DNA from: Allium sativum
Lineage: Eukaryota > Streptophyta > Magnoliopsida > Asparagales > Amaryllidaceae
Assembly: GCA_030737875.1 (NCBI GenBank)
Contig: CM060926.1
Coordinates: forward strand, 161,459,579 to 161,523,578
Direction: 5' to 3'
DNA length: 64,000 bases
The position numbers and the translations under genes were made by a program. This document shows positions 1 through 12,429 of this stretch, piece by piece (within the stretch, counting starts at the first letter, position 1; every line of letters begins with the position of its first letter). The notes below the pieces were generated by a model. The model ran no database searches and was not told the origin of the DNA. It saw nothing but the letters and a program-made list of their open reading frames with translations.

Positions 1-3000
1 CTAAGTTATAAAATATACTTTTATAACTGAATCAAAGTTTTGAATTTATAAAAGGTGATTTAAAATAACAGGATTATAAATATATTTTTATTTATAATCA
101 TGGTTTACGGAAATCGTTAAGCGTTATATATATATAACGAATTAACATGTCGTTATTAAGATTTTATAAATAGGAAAATTAACCGATGGGTTAGGGAAAT
201 GGAAATAATTGTTTATTTAAAACAATTAAATAATATCATTAAGTTAATGAAGTCGTTAATTAATTTAAAGAGTTGGGTTAGCATAAATCCATTAACTAAT
301 GTATATAAGGCAACAAAGTCAACCGTTAATGAATATTTGATATTAGATTAATTTAATCTAACAATTCTATAATCGGTTTTTAAGATATAATGAAGGTTCT
401 AAGTAGTTAATTTATCTTTAATTGACTACGGTTTAAAGTTATTTATTAAATTATTTATTTAATAAAGTATTATTATTTAATAATCCTTCTAATAATGAAT
501 TATTAGTGTATATTGAAGTAACTACTTTTACTTCAATTTTTGATAATAAACTTAATTATTAAAAGTGATTTACTTTTTAAATGATTTCATTTAAGAAGTA
601 AGCAAGCGAAATGAGATCCTAAATTGAATCAGGTAAAGGGAATTATCATAATTCCGAGTTTGTAAACTAGGCTAATAAAATGGTTGGAATCAAACGGAAC
701 GCTTTTTAATGAATGTTTACTAAATAATTAGATTAAGTAAGATCAATTAGAAACAAAAGGAAAGAGGGTAAATAGCTTTTGGGATTTAAAACGAGTTAGG
801 TTAAAATAAGTTACTAGATATGGATTTGTGTAATAATTAGGTAAATGAATCGTATAACAAATCCAGGTTATAAACGAAAGTTTATAAGAAGGCTTGTAAG
901 CTAATACGAAGATTTTAACAAGATTTTTCCTAGTTAAGAATAATGAATGTAAATGAAATGAGAATTTCAAAGAGATTGATTAATGGATTTGTTTTAGTAT
1001 GAAAATCCAAATTTACATTTACAATTTGATAAATGGGTTTGGGTAAAATATTAGTGAATGGATTATTTTAATATAATCCAAGTCATAAATAGTGTTGTAT
1101 AAGAAGATTTAGGATAATGATAGAAATGATATTTAAAAAGTAAATAAGATTATCTAGAGAGAATTTACTTAATTAACAAATTAAGTAAAAGAAATTAGAA
1201 TATAAATTGAGTTTTCGAATGAAAGGAAATGGATTATAAAACCATACACAAATTGAATAGTAAATAGAAATAGGGATAATATATTAGATTTTGAGTTCAA
1301 ACTTTTATATCTTAAGATAAGAACATCGTTGATCAAGGTCTGAGAGGTAATTAAAGTACCCCAACTTGAATGACATCACTATTATCGAGGGATGATATCA
1401 GTTTGAATGGTAAAAGGAATTGAGAGTAGTATTATATTGCAACATTGGCAAGTTTTTAAATTATAATTAAACAACTTGGTTTAAAATAAAACAATGTATA
1501 ATTGTTTGGCCGAGTTAAAGAAAAATAGAATATTATGGATTGAAGTGCACTTATTCTTGGTAATAAGTAAACAACGAATGTTTTCCGAAGAAATGGAAAT
1601 TAAATAGGAAATAAAGGTAAATATTCGAATTAGAATTATATATTTCCATAATGATTTAAATTAAAAGTAATATTTGAAGTTTGAGATAAATTAAACCAAA
1701 TGGGGTTATAATAACTAAAGTGTCGTTTGACATTGTTTTGGCCACACGAGAAATAATAATTGGAGTTATACCACTTAGCGGATAATATATCGATATTTCC
1801 AAAGCAAAGTTAAAATGGGATTTTGAAGAATATAAAGTAATATTTCCCACATAAAGGAAATGAAAAGGTTTTATAATACTATAACGATATTAAATCGATA
1901 TAATGGTTTGTATCAAAAGGTCGGAGCTGCCAGTGTACTTATCAATATTATTGACATTGATAGTTAAAACACCGACTATCAATGAAATATTCTATTGGAC
2001 TTTTTGACGTGTTGTTTTGAAAAGTCCAGGATGGGAATTAGACCGAAAACCACTTCGATCCAATGTTGCGTACGAAACGAACTGCAGTAATTGAAGATGG
2101 AGCATTGAAGACCGTAGATCTTCATGAAACGGAAGAACTACTTGTAATCTCTGGGTCGCTCCCATAAAAGAGATACACTGTGGTTTTGCCGTGATTGCAA
2201 TTTACGGATTGCAAGGATTACTCGCTTTTGATCTATAGGGTGATTCCTAGGATGCAGTAGGAGGGTGCCTTCGGTTCATCCTATTCCTGGATGACATGTA
2301 TCGACGAGTGTCTGACATAATATTTCCTTAGGATCACGTACATTGATTTTTACAAATATACCAAGTTTGTTGGCGGAGAAATTCTCTTGCTTAACGCCCA
2401 GAGTGTATTTGTGGACGTCAATTAGTTATTTGACGGATCTGACGATGTGGCATTCAAAGTGAATGGTGGCCAGAAGTTCCAAAAAAGATAAACATGACCT
2501 CAAGCCTCATCAACCGGGAAAAGACAGAAATCGATCAGGCAACATGGCTAGTTGGGTCATACCTAAGCAGGGTGTATTGTCATCGATCTAGAGAAAATTC
2601 ATATTTGTTCTTCTTCTCGATTTTGTATCTTCGGATGACGGTTGAACAGCCGACAACCGTGGTGACAATATATTCGATACACCCAAGCTAAATGAGTGGT
2701 CGGTCATGTGTGGCCGGGTTGCAAGACGTTCTTGTTGAACCCCGGTGTATACCCTCTAGAGTACACTGATCAGAAGGTGATCCCATACCTTGTCTGTTGG
2801 AATCCATTCTCCAATAAGCGCCATGTGGTTTTTGATTATATAATAAATATGTAGAGCGTGAGATGCAAGCGTTTTACTGATGACTATTTATTTGTGATAT
2901 GATAGACACTATTATAATATCACTGGATTTTGATATATCAAAATTGGTTTGGGTTATAGTAAGGTAAAAATCGTTTGTGTTTATATGTGGGCTGGTCTTA

Positions 3001-3465
3001 CTATTATCCTTTCTTTCAAAAAGGATTTTTAAAAGTTAAACAAGTTGTTTATTGTGAATTTACCACTGAAAGTATTCCAGACTGATCCGGGTGAATTTTG
3101 TTTTAAATGAAATGTGCTCGGGTCAGACCGAGTACATATACAGGTTCAGTTCCGCTTGGAGTTCAAGAGCTGGAAGCAGGAGGCTTCACCGTTAGTTATC
3201 TAGAGTGTATTTCCGCTGTGACTGATATGTGATGCACTCTGATGATTGGTATGTATATATACAGCTTCTTTTTGTATAAAGAGATTTGATATTATACTTT
3301 ACTCTTTCCGCTGTGAGATTCTGGTGTTCTTCTTATTCTTCTATTCTATTTGTTATATCTTTCCTACCTCATCCTCTAATTTCTTTCTATTAAAGATTCG
3401 TAATTTCGTGTCATTTGGGTTGTAATTAGTCAGCTAAAATTGGTACGGATTTACGGGCCTTTACA
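1..3465 (+). mobile_element. Diverged giant-LTR retroelement fragment (family C), right end
   Basis: AT-rich DNA with no credible coding sequence. The block near 2360-2400 (a GGCGGAGAAATTCTCTTGC-type motif followed by a TTAACGCCC motif) is the reverse complement of a conserved block in the family A LTRs near 8705-8740 and 57545-57585. The block near 2090-2130 likewise resembles the reverse complement of 8950-8990. This copy is therefore a diverged relative in the opposite orientation. The right edge is placed at 3465, where the sequence reads GGGCCTTTACA, a plausible LTR end in CA; the left edge is outside the window. It lies in the first intron of the gene whose first exon is at 3578-3667. 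It could be a solo LTR or part of a complete element. Confidence 0.6.
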
Positions 3466-3577
3466 CCACGCAATTCATTATTTGGTAAATAATAATTTGG
3501 TGCATCTTTAGTTTACACGATACCTTTGGATCTGGGAAATTACCAAGAAACCAAAGATGTATTCAATTGAAACTAAC

Positions 3578-3667
3578 CTCGTAAGCCCAACCTTGTAGGG
3601 GATCGGAGAAGGGTCTGCCACTGACGACGGTAGAAGAAGCGACAGAAGGGACTTCTTCGTTTGACAT
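3578..3667 (-). CDS. First coding exon of an unidentified host gene (partial)
   Basis: Reading leftward from an ATG at 3667-3665, 30 codons are open and end exactly at a consensus splice donor (GAG|GTTAGT), phase 0. The peptide starts MSNEEVPSVASS and ends PLQGWAYE; I do not recognise the family. Upstream (3668-3800) is a pyrimidine-rich 5' UTR-like stretch, and a TATA-like TTTATAT lies about 130 bp before the ATG, which supports a real promoter. The remaining exons would lie left of the window, beyond the LTR that occupies the first intron from 3465. Whether the gene still works cannot be judged from one exon. It is tandem to, and downstream of, the broken SDIR1-like gene on the same strand. 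Confidence 0.5.
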
Positions 3668-4034
3668 GGCAAGAATTAGAGATTATAGTTTGAGATAATA
3701 AAACTGACATGGGATTCTCTAATCTGGGATGGAAAAGGGAAGATTAAAAAATTAAAATTTGGGCATTGGGAAGAAAGGGGAAGAGGAGAGGTGCGATATA
3801 AAGGGAAAAAAATTGTGACGGTTGAGTTCTAAAATTGGCATGTTGAGCCGGATGGCTAGGTTGCACTTGAAATTGATCTCAGCAATTATAATATAGTATA
3901 GATATGGTACACGATTTTTATCAACTTTGTCGGAACTCGCTTTTTTATGCTATACAGAGGGTTAACTAAATCTTATGTTATATATTACATGTAAATAGCG
4001 ATACATATATCAAAAAAGCTTGAAAGAAGTAGAG
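3668..4034 (-). promoter_or_regulatory. Intergenic spacer and probable promoter of the 3578-3667 exon
   Basis: A 367-bp spacer between the SDIR1-like stop codon and the next gene's ATG. On the minus strand it holds a TATA-like TTTATAT near 3803-3797 followed by a C/T-rich leader. The part nearest 4034 would be the 3' UTR of the SDIR1-like gene. No other ORF is credible. Confidence 0.35.
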
Positions 4035-4148
4035 CTAAACCATGAAAGATGCATCACTGTCGTTGCTACTTCCATTGCTATGCCAACCAGAGCTTGCTCT
4101 ATTCTTGCACACTGGACATGTTCCTTGTTGCCGCAACCAAGGATCAAT
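4035..4148 (-). pseudogene. SDIR1-like RING finger E3 ligase, 3' part of last exon
   Basis: Reading leftward it encodes IDPWLRQQGTCPVCK followed by RASSGWHSN and an acidic tail ending DASFMV and a TAG stop (4037-4035). This is the C-terminal half of the RING-H2 domain plus the tail typical of plant SDIR1, an ER-associated E3 ubiquitin ligase of abscisic acid and salt-stress signalling. The last zinc pair (CPVC) is present. The reading frame breaks at 4148, where a hAT transposon enters; the preceding half of the same exon resumes at 18114. Positions 4141-4148 (GGATCAAT) are the duplicated target. Family assignment is strong; loss of function is inferred from the insertion and from a lost zinc ligand in the other half. 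Confidence 0.85.
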
Positions 4149-4309
4149 CAGGGTCGGCCCTGACATAGATGAGACCCAAGGCAAAAAATATTTTTGAGGC
4201 CCTACCACACAGTATATAGACATAATAATAAAAATGACAAGAAAAAATGTTTCGTGAAACCCAATAATTTCATTAAGATTACATACATAGAAAGTAATAC
4301 AAGATTTTC

Positions 4310-6770
4310 ACATTGTATTTAATCTTCTTACATTTTGAGTGGCAAAGTTACTAAGCAAAACACTTAAATCAAGTGATTCTAATAATTTTTTCTCGATAGA
4401 TATTGTCGCCAATCCATTCAGTCCTTCTTATGACATAGTAGTCCAAAGAAAGGATTTGATTAGTTTTAACTTTGAGAAGCTTCTTTCAGCTGAGGCAACA
4501 ATCACAGGAATGGTCAATAGTATCTGATAAGCAACCCATGCATTCACATAAAGACAACCCATCCTCTTAATATAATTTAACACATCAATAGCTTTTTTTG
4601 CATTTGTTGGTAAAATCTCTCTAATGATTTGCAACTCCGCACATAACTCCTCCCCATCAATATCAAAAATCATCCCATGCTTTAAAAAATTCTCAAGGTT
4701 AACACAAGAAGATTTTAAGCTATCACAAGAAGCAAGTTTCAACTTTTCTAAATCATACAGAAATCCAAATATTTCATCATATTTTTTAATTTGCTCAAAC
4801 CTACTCTCAAGTGATGACAAACCTTGGTCCACAATGTACAAAAAGAAGTTGACTCTAAAAGATTCTTTCGATGACAAATTCGTCTCTTCACTATTACTTT
4901 CATCAAATTGTTTCTTTCTACATATTATGCGCTTTTCGAAAAACAAAGGTTCAATACCCATTTCATTTGCAATATTTTCGGCATCAACCATAGATGATTC
5001 AAACCCATTTTCTCTAAAAAGTTTGAAAAAATGAATCAATCCTTTTAGATGATCCATAGTAACATCAATATGCATATCTTCTACTTGCAACTCTTTGCTA
5101 ACTCTATAGACATTATTTAATAAAGCACCATATGACCATACCAAGTAAGAATTCAAAATTCTCAAGTTCATATTTTGCTAAAGATTCGGCCTCACTTTTG
5201 CACATAGGATCTTCATAAAGATTTTCCAATTGAATTAAAATATTTCTAATTTTTGGGGCTTGAGACCAAATTGCTTTTACACTTTCGACATGACTTTCCC
5301 AACGAGTTTGTGATAATGTTTTCAGTGTAAGACCATCTACATTATCTTTAAATATTTTCCACCTTTTAGTTGAAGATGAAAACAAAGTGTGTATGCGTTG
5401 TACCACTCCAAAAAAATGAAACAGCCTTAGGGAAACATTTTACCACATCACAAAGTGCAAGATTAAGACTACAACAACCATAAGGATTATAGAATGCTCT
5501 AGGATTAACTGGTAGTAGTCTATTTTGTACACCCTTGTTTTTTCCATTCATATTAGAGTCGTTCGTATCCTTGACCTCTCACATTATCAATATCATGTTC
5601 CAAATCATTCAAAGAACCAACAAGTTCATCAAATAGCCCCTTACCAGAAGTGTCATCAACCACTAAAAATCCCAAAATGAATTCTTCTACCTTCACGGTA
5701 TTCTTTGAAATATCAACACACATTATGATTAAAGTCATTTGTTCCTCATGACTTGCAACCGGAATACAATCAAGTATAACAGAAAAATATTTTGCTTCTT
5801 TGATTTTTTTCAATAATTGTTTTTCTAATCTCACTTGCGATCATAAGTATTAGTTCATTTTGAATCTTGTGACTAAGATAATGATAGTGAACTTCTTTAC
5901 TTTGAATTCTATGAATATGTTCATGCATTATTGGATCAAATTTGGAAATTATTTCTATTATGCTTAAAAATATGCCATTGTTCTCTTGATAAATCTTCTC
6001 GTTATCTCCACGAAATGCCAAATTATTTTGAGCAAGAGTTGTGACAACCGATATTATTCTTATAAGCACCTGTCTCCAATTCTCCTTCTCCTTATTGATT
6101 TGTTCTTGTGCACATTTGTCAATTGTTTCATTTTTCTGAAATCTAATTTCTAACTCAATCCACTTTTCCATGTTAGTGATATGATCAATACTAACTTCGT
6201 GCATCTTAAGCTTTTCGCTAATGTTTCTCGAATCGTTCACTCCTTCATTTGCCAATTGAGTCATCATTTCATTGTTTTTGAACAACTTGCAACAAAAATA
6301 AAATACTCTATCCAAATTTTTTGAGTAGATCAACCATTTTCTATCATGTTTCTCTCCATTTGATAATTGTCCAAAATAATGTATGATAGAGAAATGTCTA
6401 TTTGATGTATCTTTTGGAAAATTAATACTATTATCTCTAGTAGGACCTCTTTGAACAATTAAATCCTTTAAGCGTTGATTCATATTTTTCCAATTTATCG
6501 GATCACTAATATCAAAAGAAATTGGTATAAACTCCATGATGGTGTCCTCATTTTGATCATTTTCACCCACGTCCACATTCTCATTCTAATTCATTATAAC
6601 CTCATCTACTACATCAACCTCATTTTCTTCTCTTAAAATAAGTAGCTCCTCTTGTTTTTTGTTAAAAAATTATTCAGAGATCCCACTTGTTTTTTAGTAT
6701 CTTGTTCAACTTTAAGTTTCTTCTTTCTTTTGGAAGCACCAGATTAAAATTTTCTAGTTGACACGGTAAT
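4310..6770 (-). pseudogene. hAT transposase (zinc finger MYM/TTF type), decayed
   Basis: Reading leftward: a basic start containing GASKRKKKLKVE (near 6760), a TTF-type zinc-finger region (about 6480-6290, with FYFCCKLF), a DUF4371/RNase H-like region (6200-5550), and the C-terminal hAT dimerisation domain (4560-4440) with the hallmark ILLTIPVIVASAERSFSKLK. Related transposases are single ORFs of roughly 700-800 residues. Here the reading is broken into at least five pieces (6576-5770, 5834-5553, 5551-5366, 5406-5113, 5171-4428) by stops and frame changes, one being a TAA just after the SERSFSK region where the family commonly has Gln. The element is therefore non-autonomous. The N-terminal segment ends about 140 bp from the nested LTR at 6907. 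Confidence 0.88.
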
Positions 6771-9623
6771 ATAGAAAACTAAAATGGGACAAATAGATCT
6801 TGCAGAACCACAATGAGATGATAAAGCTTCTTTCAGTGCTCAGTATCCTACAACTGCAATGCTGTAGATATAACAAAATCAAAATTCAATTAAAAAATTA
6901 ACAAATTGTAACGACCTGGATTTTTGACCGTTCAAATCAACAATAAACCACACATGTCGACCCAAAACAAATCACTAACGCAGGTAGTTATTGGGAAAAA
7001 GAAGAAAAGAAGAAAGAAGAGAAAACAATCATGAAGCTCATAGCGGAAGGACAACATATAATAAACAAATAATGGTTCAAAACATTTAAAACATATACGT
7101 TCGAGTTACATTTCCAGTCATTAGAGTTACACTAATACAAGTATATACAGTAATGTAGAGGAAATAAAGTGCAGTGGAAAAACATACTTATAATTGATAT
7201 ATATACCAAATCCTCGTCTTCACCCTCCAAGCTATTGCAATCTTCGCTAACTGCAACTTCTGCTGACCCGAGCATATTGCATAAAAAGAAAACACAACAA
7301 ACACTCAGATCCGCACTAAATCATTCTCATATTAGTCAAATTAAAATACGAAATAACATGAGTGTCGTGGATGCAGTAACTCAAGAGATGTAACGGGATT
7401 TTTCCATCTCTCTGTGAGGGCAAGGAATTTCGCTCGATCCGAATCAGTCGTTAAACCGATCTAGATCGTTCGAAACCCCTGATCGTTTTGAGAACAGGAC
7501 AAAATAGAACGCAGACGGAAGAACATTTCATTGTTATTACAACAATTCCATCAGATACAAGAATATACAGAGTATAAATGAATAAATTACATTCGACAAA
7601 TATCAGAGATTACAATAAATTACATAGCAGCGGAAAAACAATATAAAACACAACTGAAGGTGATATACGGATACAGAGCTTTCCGAACATCATTCCAGCT
7701 GTAAATCAGGATCCTGTGAATATAAATCTGCAAAACCAAAACTACTAGCTGCCCGTGCGGAAAATAGGGGCACCCAGAGTTTAGGTTAAAACAATAAACT
7801 ACAGGTCAGTCATGTGACTGGTGTGAGAACTAAAACAGTTATTAATATTGGTTTTAAAGTTAGGTAAATCAAGGGACCACGCCGTATAACACGGAACGGG
7901 TTTCCTCCCAAGAATACCAGTGCATAGAACAAACAGCGCAATGCTAAATAAAGAAAAATGAAGCTGTTATAAGACCCAGGTCCCATCACACAATGCAACA
8001 CAAGACGGAGGATAGGGTTTTCCCTTATAACAGCCAAAGCATGCTTGATACGTTTAAAACACATTATTTGATACTATTATAGGTGTATAGTGTCAAAACA
8101 ATTTCAATCATAAATATCAATCATATGCGGCATAGCTACCATCTACTATGTCGCCATACTAGTTCTACAATTAAAACCGCAATATCACGTATTGAAAATT
8201 GGATTCCGTCATGAGCCGAGGCAAGGGGAAAGCTCCTCTCCGCTTCGAGACACTCTAGCAAATGCCTCAGGACTACACACTCTGGGTAACCCTGGGATCC
8301 TCCAAGACCGGTCCTCTCTTACGTTTGAGGATTAATTATTCCTGAACACACGTTTCCCGGTCCTATAGGACCTATAATCGAGGCGCCTCGCATCCAAACC
8401 ACAAAGGTGAAAAGTATATAAATGTCAGGGCTGGTAGGTCACTGACACCACCCATAGCTAGAAAGAAACGTCGTGCACTCCTTGGGTCCTCATCCCGTTT
8501 TTGACTCATACCGAGGTGTGAGGCTCGCGAATCCACGCTATACACAAAGCTGCCACATAGGCCGTGCTTTGATCATCAACCACAAGATTTTGCTTCCCAA
8601 CAGAAGCCTTGATCCATGCAACTCAGCGTGCCACATAGGCAATTCATGCCATGCGATTGATATCTATCGATATATAACCTCTAAGCTCGTACGTCTCAGA
8701 GAAGGGCGTTAAGCAAGAGAATAAATTCTCCGCCGCCAAACAGATATATATTTAACGGAAATCAATCAACACAGAATAAAATCCAATGTCAGACACACAA
8801 TCCATTTACAAGTTCGTTCTGGGTCTGAACGAAACCGGAGGCACTTTCCTCGCATATCCATCGATCTCCAAGTACGTCTGGACGACCACCAACTGATTCC
8901 CTCATCTTGGGTGTACAGCCCAATCAAGATCATCAGTAATCACCCAAACGATGTGAAGACTTCCGGTCTTCGACCACCGTCTTCATCTTCGACATATCGT
9001 CGAATCGGTTATTCAGAATGGGTATAAACCCGGACTTTCCGAACAACCCGCGTATATAGTAAACAAATGTTATACAAACACAACATACGCCTCATTCCAA
9101 TTCATTAGTCACTAACCGTAAATCAGTAAGAGGGCAATTCCCCAAATATTAACCCCGAAGGCCGAAACCAACATCAGATCTATACCCAGGAAACCATTCT
9201 TCTTAGCTAACCTACAGCTAGTTTCTAAATTTCATATTCTTAGGCAAATGTTCCCATTAATTTTATCCAAGATAAATTCTTTGAATTTATTCTTTAATCT
9301 TCCTTTGGATGTCATTTCAAACCAGATTATGGTTTTCCAAACTAGTCGGGATTAGCGAACCACACCGAAGTAATTATTTATTTTATTTCCCAATCCCAAC
9401 CTATTCATCCCATGAAGCAAAACTGGTAATACTACATATCTAACACCACGGTGTTATCGGTAAAATTAATTACCATTTCACGTTCAAATCTAATTAAAGA
9501 TTTAACTATCGCTTTGGAGCAAAACTGGTGATACTCCATTCTCGTTCATTTTCCAAATTTGATAATTTAGATTATCAATGCACATTTCAATCTAATTGCA
9601 GATTCATTAAAACTCCTCTTACA

Positions 9624-9738
9624 GGGTTAAAGAACTAGTGTCATTTAAAACACAGTTCACGACAAACCCAAATCACATTCTATTTATTTATCGGGTTAAA
9701 GGACAAGTGTCATGTAAAACACCCTTCACGATAAACCC
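9624..9738 (-). repeat. Two hairpin-forming repeat units in family A LTR
   Basis: Two units of the form GGGTTAAAG...AACCC at 9624-9669 and about 9693-9738. In the first, GAACT-a-GTGT (9632-9641) pairs with ACACAGTTC (9650-9658) around a short loop, enclosed by GGGTT/AACCC. The homologous region at 58430-58682 has three units. Confidence 0.55.
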
Positions 9739-10467
9739 ACAAATCAATTCTATTTACAACCCATTTCAAATCCAATTTATTTATTTAAAAATAAATGGGC
9801 TTTAATTTTAGTTCAAAACTAGTTCATTTCGATAAAAATCTATTTTTATCTTTTCAAATATGGAGTTTTTCATCCTAAATTTTTCCCCAAATCATTTCTT
9901 ATGATTTTACGCAAATTATTACTATTTTTAATAATTTTATCAAGGCCCGTACAGTCGATTTCCAACAATGGCCATCGAACTGCACTTACAGCGACCTTTT
10001 CCAAATTTGATTTGGACGTATCTCCAAATCCATCCGTTAGATTTCAAATTTCTAATATTCGTTAGAAAGCTCTTTTCGATACGAACCCAACGGTTCCGGT
10101 TTTAGGAGAATCCGACGGTCGGATCTCCCGTAATGTCCGTTCGAAGTCAATGGTCGAAATTCGCGAACTACCGCGGCGCGACGCGTTCTATTCAGGCCAT
10201 TATATTATATATATATATAATATATATTTCGTCGATTTCTATTTAAAACGAATTTTATAAATAGTTTTAAATTTGTTTCAAAAACAATTTCAACTTCCAT
10301 CTCAATTCAAATAAAAATTAAATTTTTCCTTATAAATTCATTTTAAAATTCATTTCCATTCAATTCAAATTTCAATTCAATTTGAATTCATTTCAATTCG
10401 TTTTCAATTCAATTCGAATTCGTTTTCAATTCAATTCGAATTCGTTTTATATTCAATTCATATCGAA

Positions 10468-10633
10468 TTCGTTTTCTATTCGATTCAATTCAAATTGGTT
10501 TTCTATTCAATTCAATTCAAATTGGTTTTCTATTCGATTCAATTCAAATTGGTTTTCTATTCGATTCAATTCAAATTGGTTTTCCATTCGATTCAATTCA
10601 AATTGGTTTTCTATTCGATTCAATTCAAATTGT
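10468..10633. repeat. 27-bp tandem array in family A LTR, unit type 1
   Basis: The core ATTGG/ATTGT recurs at 10494, 10521, 10548, 10575, 10602 and 10629, exactly 27 bp apart. Because 27 is a multiple of three, the array gives a spurious 141-codon ORF (10382-10807) of repeating FSIRFNSNW; I do not regard it as coding. The equivalent place in the other family A LTR (59591-59785) has the same period but a different unit. Confidence 0.9.
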
Positions 10634-11734
10634 AAAAACGAATATAATCGATATAAATATCGTTCGCGTCGAAATAGCGCATCTCTAATTAATACGGCTT
10701 TATATATTTCAATAAATTCGTTATTCTATTCAACAAATGAATATTTATCCTATTCAATACGTGAATCTAAATATTTCGTTCAACACATGATTAATCTCAA
10801 CGGATGAGTACAGTCAACACATGAACCTTTATTTTATAATATACTTAATCTTCTAAATTGGAATGAGGCCCAATCAATCACCATATAAAGTTAATTATAT
10901 GGATTCCATACAACAAATGTATATAATAGCAACGATAAATAATCAACCATCATCCAAAGTGCACTACACTGTATAAGCATCAAATATAGATATTTAACGC
11001 TTATAACAGCCTGTCGATCCATCGATCGACATACAACTAATTATTGGGATTAGTATATGCCGTATTTTATCCCAATACCCGTGTGGGGTTTCAAACAATC
11101 AAATACAGATTTTATTTGTGCAGTTGGGCGATGTGTAAAATTTATCGACCCAATCAATATCAGTCAAATCGGTGTATATAAACAAATCGGCTGATTTGTT
11201 TATAATTATTTATTATTCACATTCACGTTAAAAATTATATTTTTAACGATAAAACATTTTACTTTAACACATGAATTTTTATTCAGTTCATTTACAAAAT
11301 AAAAATGATATTTTTATTTTTCTAACTTATTTTAGAAAATTTCGGCGGCATAACGGCACGATACTAGAAACGGGACAAGGCCTAGCCTTATCCCCGGTCT
11401 AGTGATGGCCCACGCCATACACATATCAATCAAATCAATTTCCATTTCACCAAACAATCAAATTCAAACCAAATAATCTAACCAACTACACAACCAAACA
11501 ATTAAACAAACAAGCCATCCATGGTCTGTGGATGACGGGTGTCGGGTGCTACTAAACACCGTCTGCATCCTAGTATATATATATATATAACTAGAAAAAG
11601 AAATTGAAGAGTGAGAAATTCTCACCAATAGCTATCCCAATCATCTCGACACTTCATTTATAGAAATCTTTGTCGTTCTCGTCTCTTATCGCTTTCGTCG
11701 CCCGTAGCCACTACATATGTAAAAATCACATTTT

Positions 11735-12068
11735 TACTTCGCTATTCAATATATAAAAATCGAATTTTTTACTTCGCTATTCAATATATAAAAATTGAAT
11801 TTTTACTTCGCTATTAAATATATAAAAATCGAATTTTTACTTCGCTATTCAATATATAAAAATCAAATTTTTATAATCACGCTATATGGATGAAAATTCT
11901 ATTTTTACACCGCTACTATGTAGATAAAAATTATATTTTCACATCGATGTTCATATAGTAAAGATTATATTTTTATCACGCTATTCTTCATATAAAGATT
12001 TCGCCTTTTCAAAAATAAATATTTCGCCTTTTCAAAAATAAATATTTCGCCTTTTCAAAAATAAATAT
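11735..12068. repeat. 34-bp and 23-bp tandem arrays in family A LTR
   Basis: From 11741 to about 11876 a unit containing CTTCGCTATTCAATATATAA recurs every 34-35 bp, with the GCTAT core at 11741, 11776, 11810 and 11844. From 12000 to 12068 a 23-bp unit (TTTCGCCTTTTCAAAAATAAATA split over its two halves) occurs three times. Both lie just inside the GC-rich island. Confidence 0.8.
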
Positions 12069-12429
12069 TATAAAAATCAGATTTTAATTTCGCTACTTAT
12101 ATAAAGATAATATTTTTATATTCTCTATTATATAAAAATTATATTTTTAATACTTATACTTTATAAAAATCATATTTTTAACCTTCTACTAATATAAAAA
12201 TCAAATCTTTATATTCGCTACTATATAAAAATTATATCTTTAACATTTCTATAATGTAAAAATCGAATCTTTTTAATTTTTTATATGAATATAAATCATA
12301 TTCTTATTCAAAAGTATTTCACATAAAAATCGAATAAAAAAACAAAAATCAAATCTTTACCTTTCTATTTTATGTAAAAGAAAACTGATTTTGTTTAACA
12401 CTAATTATATAGAAACTAAATGGATGAAT

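Noticed and set aside
2494..2691. 65-codon plus-strand ORF
   Set aside because: Within a diverged LTR; no motif and no counterpart in related LTRs.
10468..10633. CRISPR-like array
   Set aside because: No unique spacers; contiguous tandem repeat in plant DNA.
10382..10807. 141-codon ORF with repeating NSNWFSIRF
   Set aside because: Direct translation of a 27-bp tandem array in a non-coding LTR; the sister LTR has a different repeat and peptide.
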